From contig FR891300.1 in the NCBI GenBank assembly GCA_000435335.1, positions 1 through 24,688 of the forward strand: a DNA stretch of 24,688 bases. The letters run 5' to 3'. A program made the translations under genes and the position numbers. The notes under the pieces were generated by a model, which was given only the letters and a program-made list of their open reading frames with translations, was not told where the DNA came from and searched no databases. Origin of the DNA: Clostridium sp. CAG:964. Its GTDB lineage: Bacteria; Bacillota; Clostridia; Oscillospirales; Acutalibacteraceae. Below are positions 6,972-15,248 of this stretch, piece after piece. Position 1 is the first letter of the stretch, and every line of letters starts with the position of its first letter.

Positions 6972-7571
6972 TTATACTGTGATTATTGAGCTGTGGAATA
7001 CCATATGTCCACTGTAATCGCCTGCTATTTCGTCCAAAGACTTGCCGTATATTTGGTTTTGATTCAGTCGAAGAGTACCGTCAATTTTTTGTCCCGTTGA
7101 GTTAAAGGCTGTAAGAAGATAGCCGTTTTCTCCCATATCACCTGTGTTTACAGCCGCCCCCTCGCTTGGCAGTCCATCGAATACATCATATGTAAGCTTT
7201 GTATTTGGAGCTGTTGTCTGCGTGATATAGAACTGGTCGTTTTCCAGGTCTGCATTTTCGTCCTTAACTCGTACCGAAACCCAGTTATTCTCCGGCAGAT
7301 TGTTAATTTCTGTTGCTGTTACAGTATAGCTTACATCCTTAAAATGGTCGCTGGTTGTGTCGGACGGCTGAGTCAGAACGCCAAAATCAACCTTATCGGG
7401 AATAGTGATAATATAGCTTACCTCTCCCGGACCTGCTCCCTCAATTCTTGCAGTTACCTCTGCAGAGCCGTCAGGAGATGTGTTTGTAAGGGTAGCTGCC
7501 GAAGCAGACACCACAGCTGCGGCAGACAGTGAAAGAGCCAGTGCCAATTCTAAAATACTTTTTGTTTTCAT
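6972..7571 (-). CDS. Secreted beta-rich surface protein
   Basis: This 199-residue protein has a signal peptide (about 1-26, cleavage near SASA). The mature part is predicted mostly beta-strand: EVTARI at 38-43, then a strand-rich IPDKVDFGVLT segment, and a C-terminal GDYSGHMVFHSSI strand. This pattern resembles pilin-like and WxL-like extracellular sandwich proteins of Firmicutes, but I see no WxL motif and no C-terminal anchor, so it would be released or bound non-covalently. AAAGGAA precedes ATG 7571. A 180-bp gap with a large hairpin separates it from the upstream membrane protein. The call as an exported structural protein is firm; the family is inference. Confidence 0.75.
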   Translation of the reverse strand: MKTKSILELALALSLSAAAVVSASAATLTNTSPDGSAEVTARIEGAGPGEVSYIITIPDKVDFGVLTQPSDTTSDHFKDVSYTVTATEINNLPENNWVSVRVKDENADLENDQFYITQTTAPNTKLTYDVFDGLPSEGAAVNTGDMGENGYLLTAFNSTGQKIDGTLRLNQNQIYGKSLDEIAGDYSGHMVFHSSIITV

Positions 7572-7767
7572 AAAAAAATTCCTTTCAAATATATTTTATT
7601 TTATAATGTGTAATAATAAACGCCTGCTAAAAGCGGTAGAGCCTATACCTATGTATGCCTGCTGCAAACCAAATGCATATTTTACATACACAGGCTATAG
7701 GTGCACAGAAGATACAGCCTCCCGATACCGTAAGCAATTCTAATTATCAGCAGAATCTAATATTTTC
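7572..7767 (-). promoter_or_regulatory. Intergenic leader with large imperfect hairpin
   Basis: CCTATACCTATGTATG (7642-7657) and 7685-7701 (CATACACAGGCTATAGG) form a long imperfect stem with one wobble and one bulged base around a 27-nt loop. On the minus strand this falls between the 166-residue gene and the 199-residue gene, in a possible 5' leader of the latter. CATTATAAAATA nearer the gene could be a -10 region. No known riboswitch was recognised. Confidence 0.4.
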
Positions 7768-8268
7768 CTATTTAACAATAAGCATAAATTCCGATTCAGC
7801 TGAATTTAAAGGCTTGTGGTCATCATCAAGAGTGACACACTCGTACAAAACCATTGCTTTATATTCGCCCTTTTCAAGGGTTTTTGACAGCGGAATATCT
7901 GTAAGACCACTGCCCGGCTCAAGCAGTTGGGATTTATAAAGCTCTGTTCCGTCTGATAATTTTACAGTAGCATAAAAACCGCATTCATTTGCTTTAGGAT
8001 TACCTACGCTTAAATGTAGCACGGTATCTCCTGCTTTCATTTCAGCAGTACTGTAGCCCGGAATTTGCGTTCCTGAGCTTTTTGCTGTGCCGGGCTCTGT
8101 AGCACCTGTGTCCCAGTCCTTCAAAATCTTTCCTGCCACGCCCTGAGATGTTTCTGTAGGCTGACTGTAAAAGTTATAATAAACACAAATTCCGGCTGCA
8201 GCAAAAACAGCTATAGCGGCAACCACTACGATAATTATAATTTTTTTACTTTTTCTTTCCTTATTCAT
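7768..8268 (-). CDS. Single-pass membrane protein with extracellular beta domain
   Basis: This 166-residue protein has a basic N terminus (MNKERKSKK), one long hydrophobic helix (about 10-31) and an outward-facing domain. The domain has the strand pattern of an Ig-like fold: GDTVLHLSVGNPKANECGFYATVKLSDG in two halves, then KTLEKGEYKAMVLYECV. No processing site or catalytic motif is seen. Its ATG (8268) overlaps the stop of the 1398-residue surface protein by 8 bases, so the two are translated together and probably act together, for example as a membrane-tethered partner or assembly factor. Similar small proteins accompany surface proteins in gut Clostridia, but their role is not known to me. 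Confidence 0.8.
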   Translation of the reverse strand: MNKERKSKKIIIIVVVAAIAVFAAAGICVYYNFYSQPTETSQGVAGKILKDWDTGATEPGTAKSSGTQIPGYSTAEMKAGDTVLHLSVGNPKANECGFYATVKLSDGTELYKSQLLEPGSGLTDIPLSKTLEKGEYKAMVLYECVTLDDDHKPLNSAESEFMLIVK

Positions 8269-11200
8269 TTGACCTTTTCCCCTTTATAAGGAAGCAAGCT
8301 GCAAGAGCACACACAGCTATAAGCATAGCTACCGCCGGAAGTGCGTTGCCCGTCTGCACAGCCGAGCCGTTGCTTGCTGCAGTATTTTCACTGATTGCTG
8401 CAGCATTTCCGCTGTTTGTAACTGCATTTATATTTTTCTCTGCGGTTTTGCTTTGATTATTTTGGTTACTGTTGTCCCTTGGAGAATTGCTTTCAGCCTC
8501 TGTAAAGGCAAAGCTTACCGGTTCGTTCACTGTAAATACCGCACAGCCGTCCTTATATATGTAGTCACAGTCAGAAACATTGCCCTCAGAATCAATAACA
8601 ACCAAACGCTTATTACCGTCCGAAACAGGGACGCTTATTGTTGAGCTGCCCTGCATCCATAATTCGGTAACTATTTCATTACCGCTGCTGTCTGTAAGCA
8701 GTGGGCTGTATGCAGAAACTATTTTCTCTCCGTTTGCATATTCGGTAAATCTATTGATTTCTTCACTTTCACAAGGCTTGTATTTTACTGCAAGCTCCGG
8801 GTGCATTTGTGCCGTAACGGAAATACCGCTGTTTGTTTTTACGGTTTTCAGTATATAGAAGCTGCATTCAATGGTAGGATAGCCGTTGTTGCGTGATTCA
8901 TTTCCCACCCAATTAATATTGTGCTCCTTTGATACGCTGTTTAGCTGGTCAACAAATTCATCACTGTGCATTTCTGTTTTGCTCTTGCTTAGGTTAGTGC
9001 TGTTTAGCTGTGATTTTGATGACCTTCCTATAGGAATTAAACCGTTTGCAGTGGTATAGAAAACATTTTCAACAGCTACATCGGACACACTGCCATAGCC
9101 GTTAAGACCTGCAACAGAGCCTTTGCAGTTTTCCGATGCAGCGTTTACCTTGCCGGCGTTGTAGGATGATTTTATTTCTCCTGCATTTTTACCCACAAGT
9201 CCGCCGCTTACATTAGAATGAGAGTCGCCTATACTGCCGGTGTTTGCACAGCCGTAAATCAAGCCGGTATTCTCGCCAGCTATTCCTCCGCCTGCTTGTG
9301 TGCCTGTAACTATGCCTGCGTTTCTGCAGCCTATAATATTTCCGGTATTTAATGCGGCTATTCCTCCGCTTAAGCCTCCCTTAATGTCAGAATTAAACTG
9401 TGTGGAATTTATTTTTTCTGCCACACCGTCTCCGTTAATATCTACAAATATTGAGCCGGAGGTTAAATTCATACCGCTTATGCAGTGGTCAATGGTACCG
9501 TTGTTTACTGCGGCAACAGCACCTGCTGTTTCTGCGGCTTTATTATAGTCACAGTCAATTAAAATTAAATCCTTTACTGTGCCCTGCTGTCCGATTTCCT
9601 CAAACAGTCCGCCATATTCCGATGAAGCAATATTCAAGCCTGAAATAATATAGCCGTTGCCGTCAAAGGTTCCGTTAAACGGTTTCTTCTCTGCAGCAGA
9701 GCCTATGCCCTGCGTCCACTCAGAATTCTGTGGAGCTACAATATTTTTCGTCAAAATATAGCTTTGAGAACCATACAGCTCATAATCCTCTCTTACAAGC
9801 TGTGACAGCCTTACTAAATCATCATAGCTTTTAATAATCAGGTTGCCGTCTTTGTCAGAGCTAAATGCGTCAGGCTCAAGGTTTGCCACCTTTTCTGTAT
9901 TAACCTCAATAGTGCCCTTTGCATTTATGTCATCGTTTGTAGTATATTTTAGGTTCAATGTGCTAAACTCGGTTGCATCACCCGGAACATTAGGATAATA
10001 CTGGAACACATTTTCATTAATCACATAGCGAATATATGACTTGCCCTTTTTTACCGGTGTTATGTATATTAATCCGGTTTTAGAGTCCTTGTATGCTTTA
10101 ACAATGCCGTCTGTAACGGGCTCCTCGGTAATTTTAGTGATTACCTCCTGCCCTGTGTTCGGATCGTCGCTTACCAATGCCCAGTAGCCCTGTGTTGCAT
10201 CCCAGTTTGTCCATGGACTGTTGTGCACATCATAGGCCGAAATGGTATTGTAGTAGTCCTGAAGCCGAATACTTTCTCTGCTGACAATGTCTAGATGCTG
10301 TACCAATGTTTGAGAGGTACTGGCAACATCTGTCTTAAATACCTTTATTTTATCTATAGGATAAAGAGCATAAAATTTATCAAAGGTATAAGAAACAGCT
10401 GAAACATCAGAATTAAAATTACCGCCTAGGAAAGACATTGGCTGGCAGCTTGTAATAAAGTTGCTTGTTTTAGCTCCGGTAGACGGAAACTCCCTGCTGT
10501 TAATGTCTTTATTAAGGATACTGCTCCATTCCTGTGTTGAGTACTTGTTAAACTCGTTTTGTCCTGTACAGCTAACCTTAAAGTTATCTGTTTTTTCACC
10601 GTTAGTTTTGTATATATTATTTAATGTGTCAACTGCTGAAACACCGTTTCCACCAAACTGTGCATAGTAATTTGATTTATATGCAAATGTTGTTTCAAAA
10701 AGATTTGTTGCACCCAGCTCACAGCCGCTGCCTACAAAAGCTACATCATAGGTTAATGCAACCGGGCAGTCGTACTTTTGCTCTCGGCTTTCCTTTGACG
10801 ATGTACAGTTTAGCGCCGCAATACTATAAGGCGGAACCGAATATGACAAACCGTCTGTGTTGGTTTCTGTTTGCGTAATAGCCTCTGTAACTGTGTCTGT
10901 TGAGGAAAAATTAAAGGCTTGAGACGCACTTAATTTTATACCCATATTTACACTCAGAGGCGACTCCTTATTTGCAAAGCCGGCACTAAAGCTTAATTCC
11001 TCTGAAATAGTATATGTCTGGCCGAAGGTGTCGGAATGTGAATTGGTTGTGGAGGACGCCATGGAGTTTGCAAAGCTTTTGCTTGATGATACCGTAGAGG
11101 CAGTGTCATTCTTATCAATTTTTACACTGGATTTTTCTTCATTGACATTCCTGTATACATCACTGTAGTTCAGCGTATCGTTTCCCTGATTACTGCCGTC

Positions 11201-12457
11201 CTCTATAATTGGAACTAATTTAAAGTTATAGAACACCAATCCGATTACGGATACCGATTTGTCGTGACCTGTTTTTGCCTTATCGTCTGCAACTCTGCAC
11301 AGCGAATAAACAACATCAGACGATGATGTAACATTATTAAAGAAATCCTGCTTAACAAGATATTCACCTAATTCGTTTACATCGTTGCAGTCGTGATTGT
11401 TTGCGTCCCAGTCTACCAAACCGGTGTGAAGCTGCAGCATAGCGTCACGAACCTTTGAGATGCTCGAGGTTTGCTTTAGACCTGTTGACTGAATAAACAA
11501 TCCACGGTCGTACTTAGAATTTTCTGTACCCGCCCCGCTTGTCAGTGCAGAAACAAGGTCAGTATACTGTCCGTCACCGAAAATAGTTTTAAAGGATGAA
11601 TCTATTCTGTTCTGATAGCCGCTGCCTTCACCCTTCATACTCATCATAGAGTAAAGCAGCTGTGCCCAGCTTTCCACTGTGCTTATATTGCTGCCGGCTT
11701 CTTTTTCTGACAAAGCACGAATAAGAAAATCATTTTTTGAAACATCAGCGTCAAAATTATAATAATTTATGCCGTTTATAGCTTTAACACTCTGCTCCAG
11801 CTCATCATTGCCAAGCTTTTGATATTCCGAGCCTAAATCCGGCACACTTTGGTATGCCAAGTATATATACGGCAGCTTGTTGCCATCCTTAGCCTCGCCA
11901 ACATTTTGCGGCATATTTGTACTTGCATTGACTACTGTTTTGTAGTCCTTACCCTGCATAGCAGAATTTTTTGTACCTACAGCATCAAGGGCTGTAAGGT
12001 ATTCTGTGGTATTGTGAGGGTCCTTTGCCTTTGTGTAGTACAAGCACAAGCTTTTACTTTTACCGCTGCTGTCAAACACAACATACCTGCCTTGCTCCTC
12101 CAAACGCAGGTATTCTCTGCCACCGTAGGTTATTTTATTTGGTGAAGAACTGTTCGAAAATACAATTCCTGTAATTGCCTGCTCAATATCAGTTGAGGTT
12201 TTATACCCAATGTATATGCCCCTCTTTCCGGTTACATCAAAATTATGGTCTATTATGGTGTAGCCGTTAAGGAAGCTTTTTGCACTGCTTGCACTGTCTG
12301 AATTTACCGCCTTAAGCTCAGAAACATAGCTTATGGCAGATGGCGTATTTGAATATTCCTGTGCGTAAGCTGTAGGAATACCTAACACAAATACAGACAT
12401 AAGAGTGCAAATGGATAAAACCGAAGCTAATAACTTCTTTGATAATTTTCTTACCAT
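8261..12457 (-). CDS. Large secreted surface protein with GLUG-type repeats and possible pore-forming-toxin-like module
   Basis: This 1398-residue protein starts with a signal peptide (about 1-32, cleavage near AYA-QE). Residues 35-440 are an unrecognised region. Residues 445-600 are rich in Ser/Thr and alternate polar and hydrophobic residues, with TYTISEELSFSAGF, an insert near 500-535 and a YSVPPYSIAAL turn. This recalls aerolysin/ETX-MTX2 beta-pore modules and is an inference. Residues 945-1120 carry GLUG-like repeats (GGLFEEIG, GGLSGGIAALNTG, GGGIAGENTG, GGLVGKNAGEI) typical of adhesin beta-solenoids. The C terminus has a low-complexity linker (1325-1366), QTGN (1368-1371), a membrane helix (1373-1391) and the tail KGKRSNE. 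LPxTG is absent. AAGGAGAT precedes ATG 12457. It is likely a wall- or membrane-anchored adhesin or toxin-like protein. Confidence 0.85.
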   Translation of the reverse strand: MVRKLSKKLLASVLSICTLMSVFVLGIPTAYAQEYSNTPSAISYVSELKAVNSDSASSAKSFLNGYTIIDHNFDVTGKRGIYIGYKTSTDIEQAITGIVFSNSSSPNKITYGGREYLRLEEQGRYVVFDSSGKSKSLCLYYTKAKDPHNTTEYLTALDAVGTKNSAMQGKDYKTVVNASTNMPQNVGEAKDGNKLPYIYLAYQSVPDLGSEYQKLGNDELEQSVKAINGINYYNFDADVSKNDFLIRALSEKEAGSNISTVESWAQLLYSMMSMKGEGSGYQNRIDSSFKTIFGDGQYTDLVSALTSGAGTENSKYDRGLFIQSTGLKQTSSISKVRDAMLQLHTGLVDWDANNHDCNDVNELGEYLVKQDFFNNVTSSSDVVYSLCRVADDKAKTGHDKSVSVIGLVFYNFKLVPIIEDGSNQGNDTLNYSDVYRNVNEEKSSVKIDKNDTASTVSSSKSFANSMASSTTNSHSDTFGQTYTISEELSFSAGFANKESPLSVNMGIKLSASQAFNFSSTDTVTEAITQTETNTDGLSYSVPPYSIAALNCTSSKESREQKYDCPVALTYDVAFVGSGCELGATNLFETTFAYKSNYYAQFGGNGVSAVDTLNNIYKTNGEKTDNFKVSCTGQNEFNKYSTQEWSSILNKDINSREFPSTGAKTSNFITSCQPMSFLGGNFNSDVSAVSYTFDKFYALYPIDKIKVFKTDVASTSQTLVQHLDIVSRESIRLQDYYNTISAYDVHNSPWTNWDATQGYWALVSDDPNTGQEVITKITEEPVTDGIVKAYKDSKTGLIYITPVKKGKSYIRYVINENVFQYYPNVPGDATEFSTLNLKYTTNDDINAKGTIEVNTEKVANLEPDAFSSDKDGNLIIKSYDDLVRLSQLVREDYELYGSQSYILTKNIVAPQNSEWTQGIGSAAEKKPFNGTFDGNGYIISGLNIASSEYGGLFEEIGQQGTVKDLILIDCDYNKAAETAGAVAAVNNGTIDHCISGMNLTSGSIFVDINGDGVAEKINSTQFNSDIKGGLSGGIAALNTGNIIGCRNAGIVTGTQAGGGIAGENTGLIYGCANTGSIGDSHSNVSGGLVGKNAGEIKSSYNAGKVNAASENCKGSVAGLNGYGSVSDVAVENVFYTTANGLIPIGRSSKSQLNSTNLSKSKTEMHSDEFVDQLNSVSKEHNINWVGNESRNNGYPTIECSFYILKTVKTNSGISVTAQMHPELAVKYKPCESEEINRFTEYANGEKIVSAYSPLLTDSSGNEIVTELWMQGSSTISVPVSDGNKRLVVIDSEGNVSDCDYIYKDGCAVFTVNEPVSFAFTEAESNSPRDNSNQNNQSKTAEKNINAVTNSGNAAAISENTAASNGSAVQTGNALPAVAMLIAVCALAACFLIKGKRSNE

Positions 12458-12555
12458 TAAAACATCTCCTTTACTTAGATTAATTTGATTTTAAAGCCTT
12501 CGGTGAACGAGTATGCAAACAAATAGTTTAACATTTTGCGTATTCGTACATACTT

Positions 12556-12584
12556 TTTATACCAAATTTTGGCTCAAAAAGCAA
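12556..12584 (-). promoter_or_regulatory. Candidate promoter of the 1398-residue surface gene
   Basis: On the minus strand, TTGCTT (12584-12579) and TATAAA (12561-12556) are 17 bp apart, with TTGG before the -10. The -35 is weak, so an activator may be needed. The transcript would have a 5' leader of about 90 nt. Confidence 0.4.
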
Positions 12585-12683
12585 TTAATTTTACTCAAAC
12601 GGTAGCTTTACAGCCCGAACTGTATTTACAAGCCTCTGCCCTCTGCTATACTAAATTGCGTTAAATTTGGAAAATATACAATA

Positions 12684-12711
12684 AAAAGGTTGCCTGTAAG
12701 GGCAACCTTTT
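12684..12711 (-). terminator. Terminator of the lrgAB-gntR-kinase operon
   Basis: AAAAGGTTGCC (12684-12694) and GGCAACCTTTT (12701-12711) form a perfect 11-bp stem with a 6-nt loop. Read on the minus strand it continues as TTTTTATTG, and it lies about 140 bp downstream of the last gene of the operon. Confidence 0.85.
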
Positions 12712-12854
12712 CTAAAGTCGGTGGTTAATAATACACTGCAATAAATTATCAAATTTTGCTAATATTATAGAATTCAGCCTGTTATTATATTTTTATTCTG
12801 CGTAAGTAATTACCTTTTTATAATTAGGAGGCAATAACGGCACAGATAACTGAA

Positions 12855-13427
12855 TTATTTTTTTATTCCGACAGTCTTTATATATGCGGCAATCATATCC
12901 ACTACACCGTCTATACCTAAGCGGCTTTTGTTTAAGCATAGGTCATAGTTGCCTGCATAGCCCCACTGCTCGCCTGAGTAGTAGTTGTGATAACCGCTTC
13001 GGCGTTGGTCGGTTTGCTCAACAACAGCCTGTGCCTTTCTTTCAGTAATGCCGTGCTTTTGGGCTATACGCTGTACTCTTTTGTCCTTATCTCCGCACAG
13101 AAAAATACGCACTGCGTCCTTTCGGCCTTTAAAGGCATAATCAGAGGCTCGTCCTATTACCACACAGCTTTGCTCTCCCAACAGCTTTGCCAATGCCTCC
13201 TTGGGTGTTTTATAAAGACGCATCTGGAAATCCTCTGCCATAGAATTCATCATAACATCAACCGGCAGCTCACCAAAGAAAAACGGGTATTTATCGTATA
13301 TGTCCTTTTTCTTTGCAAGCCTTATCAGCTCTGCCTTGGCATAGCACGGAATTGAATACTTTTCAGAAAGCCTTTTCCCTACCTCATCTCCGTCACAACC
13401 GCATTCTCTTGCTATTGTAATAACCAT
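12855..13427 (-). CDS. Cytidylate kinase-like family protein
   Basis: This 190-residue protein belongs to the cytidylate kinase-like group (Pfam Cytidylate_kin2). The N terminus ITIARECGCDGDEVGKRLSEKY is the family's P-loop-like motif, in place of a standard GxxxxGKS/T. VVIGRASDYAF and VRIFLCGDKDKRVQRI (Arg-rich lid region) follow, then YHNYYSGEQWG and the C-terminal NYDLCLNKSRLG strand. Members are predicted nucleotide-binding proteins, but their real substrate is mostly unknown and most are not the housekeeping CMP kinase. The ATG follows the gntR stop with no gap (TAA-ATG), with GGAG inside the gntR end, so it is co-translated with the regulator. Its link to LrgAB is unexplained. Confidence 0.85.
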   Translation of the reverse strand: MVITIARECGCDGDEVGKRLSEKYSIPCYAKAELIRLAKKKDIYDKYPFFFGELPVDVMMNSMAEDFQMRLYKTPKEALAKLLGEQSCVVIGRASDYAFKGRKDAVRIFLCGDKDKRVQRIAQKHGITERKAQAVVEQTDQRRSGYHNYYSGEQWGYAGNYDLCLNKSRLGIDGVVDMIAAYIKTVGIKK

Positions 13428-14105
13428 TTACAGCATCTCCTCTATTATATTATAATGTCTGTCAATTGCGTTAATAACCATTTCTGTATCTTTATTTAAT
13501 ATACTTTCAAAAATATCACTGTGGCATTGAAACAGTCCCTGCTTACTTTCCTTATCTGCTTTTTTCAAAGCAATATCTATCCATTCCCTGTACACCTCGG
13601 TTACAGCCTCCATAACAGTAATAAACAGAGTGTTTTCTGTTGCCAAAATAAGTGAATCGTGGAATGCCTTGTCAATTTCAACAAGCCCCTTGCCCTTGGC
13701 AATTTTCATTTCTTTAAGCAGTTCTCTGAAATTCTCCTCCTGCTGCAGAGTGAAGCCCTTATTTATAAGCACAGAGCATACCGATTTTTCCATAATACGC
13801 CTAAATTCACATACATCCTGCTTTGTTATTGTACCTAACGCAAGCATTATGGTAATTATTTGCTTTATTGAGCCGCCGGAATTTTTGGAAACATAATTTC
13901 CCGAGCCATGCACTCTGGTTACAATACCCATTCCGTGGAGTATGCTTAGTGCCTCTCTTGTAGAATTTCTTCCAATACCGAGCTTCTCGGCAATAGCCCG
14001 TTCGGCAGGCAATTTACTTCCTACTTTCAGGCTTCCGTCACAAATAAGGCTGTAGATATAATTAATCGCCTTTTCATATTCTAACGATGTACTTTCATTT
14101 ATCAT
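13428..14105 (-). CDS. GntR-family (FadR/FCD) transcriptional regulator
   Basis: The 225-residue protein has an N-terminal winged helix (about 10-75; KLPAERAIAEKLGIGRNSTREAL is the classic GntR helix-turn-helix, split here over two helices) and a helical FCD ligand domain. The FCD metal ligands are all present: D145 and H149 (DKAFHDSL, Asp+4 His), H195 and H217. This subclass usually binds carboxylates such as lactate or pyruvate through the metal. ATG 14105 is chosen because GAGGT lies 5 bases upstream; ATG 14117, which overlaps the lrgB stop, has no ribosome site. Tandem FadR-type operator sites cover the promoter of its own operon, so it is probably an autorepressor controlling lrgAB. Confidence 0.9.
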   Translation of the reverse strand: MINESTSLEYEKAINYIYSLICDGSLKVGSKLPAERAIAEKLGIGRNSTREALSILHGMGIVTRVHGSGNYVSKNSGGSIKQIITIMLALGTITKQDVCEFRRIMEKSVCSVLINKGFTLQQEENFRELLKEMKIAKGKGLVEIDKAFHDSLILATENTLFITVMEAVTEVYREWIDIALKKADKESKQGLFQCHSDIFESILNKDTEMVINAIDRHYNIIEEML

Positions 14106-14113
14106 TTTATACC

Positions 14114-14806
14114 TCATATAAAATACGCAAATACAGAGGCAAGCACAACCGTAAGTATTCCCGAAACCGCAATAGCAAGACTGCTCATTGCACCCTCAAC
14201 CTCGCCTATTTCTATAGCCTTAGCCGTACCTATGGCGTGAGACGCCGAGCCGAAGGCAAGCCCCTTTGAAATCGGCTCTGTTATGCGGAATATTTTACAC
14301 ACCAGCGCGCCTGCCATATTTCCCAAAACACCTGTAACAACTATAACTGCAACGGTAATTGTTACATAACCTCCAAGCTCCTCTGAAACTCCCATACCAA
14401 TAGCCGTTGTTATTGACTTTGGCAGCAGCGTTACATAATCCTTATGTGAAAGCCCCATAATTAAAGAGAGCACATAAACCGTACCTAAGCTTGTAACAAC
14501 ACCTGCTATAAGCCCCAACAACACTGCCTTAAAATTTTTCTTAAGCAAGCCCCACTGCTCATACAGCGGTATCGCCAAGCACACAGTAGCCGGTGTAAGC
14601 AGCCAGCTTAAATACTTTGCACCTTGATTGTAAACCTTATAGTCAACCTTACCTATTAAAAGAACAATTATCGAAACAACAATAGCTATAAGCAGGGGGT
14701 TAAATATGCCCAGTTTAAATTTCTTTTTTAGCAGCATTCCTATAAGGTAAGAAATTAAGCTTAATGCCACGCCGGCAAACATAGAGCTTTGAAAAAATTC
14801 ATTCAT
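14114..14806 (-). CDS. lrgB: LrgB/CidB-family membrane protein
   Basis: LrgB partners with LrgA. The pair is known either as murein-hydrolase/lysis modulator (Staphylococcus) or as pyruvate transporter (PftAB of Bacillus; LrgAB of S. mutans). The product has 230 residues from ATG 14806, with about 6-7 membrane helices. It shows the family segments LLTPATVCLAIPLYEQW, LLPKSITTAIGMGVSEELGG (in two parts) and AFGSASHAIGTAKAIEIGE, the conserved C-terminal signature. The ORF is open 20 codons further up, but ATG 14806 has AGAGAGGT 7 bases before it and overlaps the lrgA stop by 8 bases. Coupling to lrgA and to an FCD-type GntR favours organic-acid transport as the role here. Confidence 0.93.
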   Translation of the reverse strand: MNEFFQSSMFAGVALSLISYLIGMLLKKKFKLGIFNPLLIAIVVSIIVLLIGKVDYKVYNQGAKYLSWLLTPATVCLAIPLYEQWGLLKKNFKAVLLGLIAGVVTSLGTVYVLSLIMGLSHKDYVTLLPKSITTAIGMGVSEELGGYVTITVAVIVVTGVLGNMAGALVCKIFRITEPISKGLAFGSASHAIGTAKAIEIGEVEGAMSSLAIAVSGILTVVLASVFAYFI

Positions 14807-15167
14807 CACATTTACCTCTCTTTCGGCTTCTCCTGATAATCCACTGAGAAATTCTGCCTGTAGCAACCATAACGGTAATAATTGTAACCACAGTAATTAT
14901 ACATATTGGCAGAAAAACAGGCTGTAAAATTCCCCAACTGGTCATAAGCCCCACTCCTGCCGGAATGAACATAAGAGGCATAATTTCTATAAGAAATTTT
15001 CCGGCGTCTTTTACCGCTTCAAGCTTTATTAATCCTGTCATTAATCCCACAAACAGTATAACCATTCCGTATATACTTGCCGGTATAGGCAAAGGAATTA
15101 AATACCTAAGTAATTCTCCCACAAAGGATATGGCAAGAATAATCAGAAACTGCTTAATGTACTTCAT
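14799..15167 (-). CDS. lrgA: CidA/LrgA-family holin-like membrane protein
   Basis: This 122-residue protein has four hydrophobic helices and a basic C terminus. It carries the family landmarks FVGELLRYLIPLPIPASIYGM and KFLIEIMPLMFIPAGVGLM (each running across one helix boundary). It is the small subunit of the LrgAB pair. GAGGGG sits about 8 bases before ATG 15167. It is the first gene of a four-gene leftward operon with its own consensus promoter at 15221-15248, overlapped by a large dyad operator. Direction of transport and lysis role cannot be told from sequence. Confidence 0.93.
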   Translation of the reverse strand: MKYIKQFLIILAISFVGELLRYLIPLPIPASIYGMVILFVGLMTGLIKLEAVKDAGKFLIEIMPLMFIPAGVGLMTSWGILQPVFLPICIITVVTIITVMVATGRISQWIIRRSRKRGKCDE

Positions 15168-15185
15168 TTTTATTTCCCCTCAATG

Positions 15186-15223
15186 AATAATTGGTAGCAC
15201 CAATAGTGGTGCTACCAATTATT
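15186..15223 (-). promoter_or_regulatory. Dyad operator (two tandem FadR-type sites) over the lrg promoter
   Basis: AATAATTGGTAGCACCA (15186-15202) and TGGTGCTACCAATTATT (15207-15223) form a perfect 17-bp inverted repeat with a 4-bp centre. Each arm is itself nearly palindromic: ATTGGT-AGC-ACCAAT at 15190-15204 and TGGT-GCT-ACCA at 15207-15217. This fits the TGGTnnnACCA pattern bound by FadR/FCD regulators. The dyad overlaps the -10 box and start site of lrgA, so binding should block transcription. Confidence 0.8.
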
Positions 15224-15248
15224 ATAATCCCTTATAATTAATTGTCAA
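15221..15248 (-). promoter_or_regulatory. Sigma-A promoter of lrgA operon
   Basis: On the minus strand, TTGACA (15248-15243) and TATAAT (15226-15221) are 16 bp apart. Both are perfect consensus. Such a strong promoter directly on an operator is expected for repressor control. Confidence 0.85.

Larger units (their letters stand above)
12458..12854. other. Intergenic region with promoter and terminator
   Basis: This 397-bp gap separates the surface cluster from the lrg operon, both leftward. It holds the likely surface promoter (12556-12584) and the terminator of the lrg operon (12684-12711). The stretches 12590-12680 and 12712-12854 are AT-rich, with nothing recognisable. Confidence 0.6.

Noticed and set aside
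7344..7939. Plus-strand ORFs over the secreted protein genes
   Set aside because: They are shadows of signal-peptide genes on the other strand and have no ribosome sites.
8261..12457. LPxTG sortase anchor at the end of the large protein
   Set aside because: Only QTGN is present; the LP residues are missing, so I call it a degenerate motif or simple membrane anchor.
14807..14866. Twenty extra N-terminal residues on LrgB
   Set aside because: They lie inside lrgA and lack a ribosome site; ATG 14806 has a strong one.
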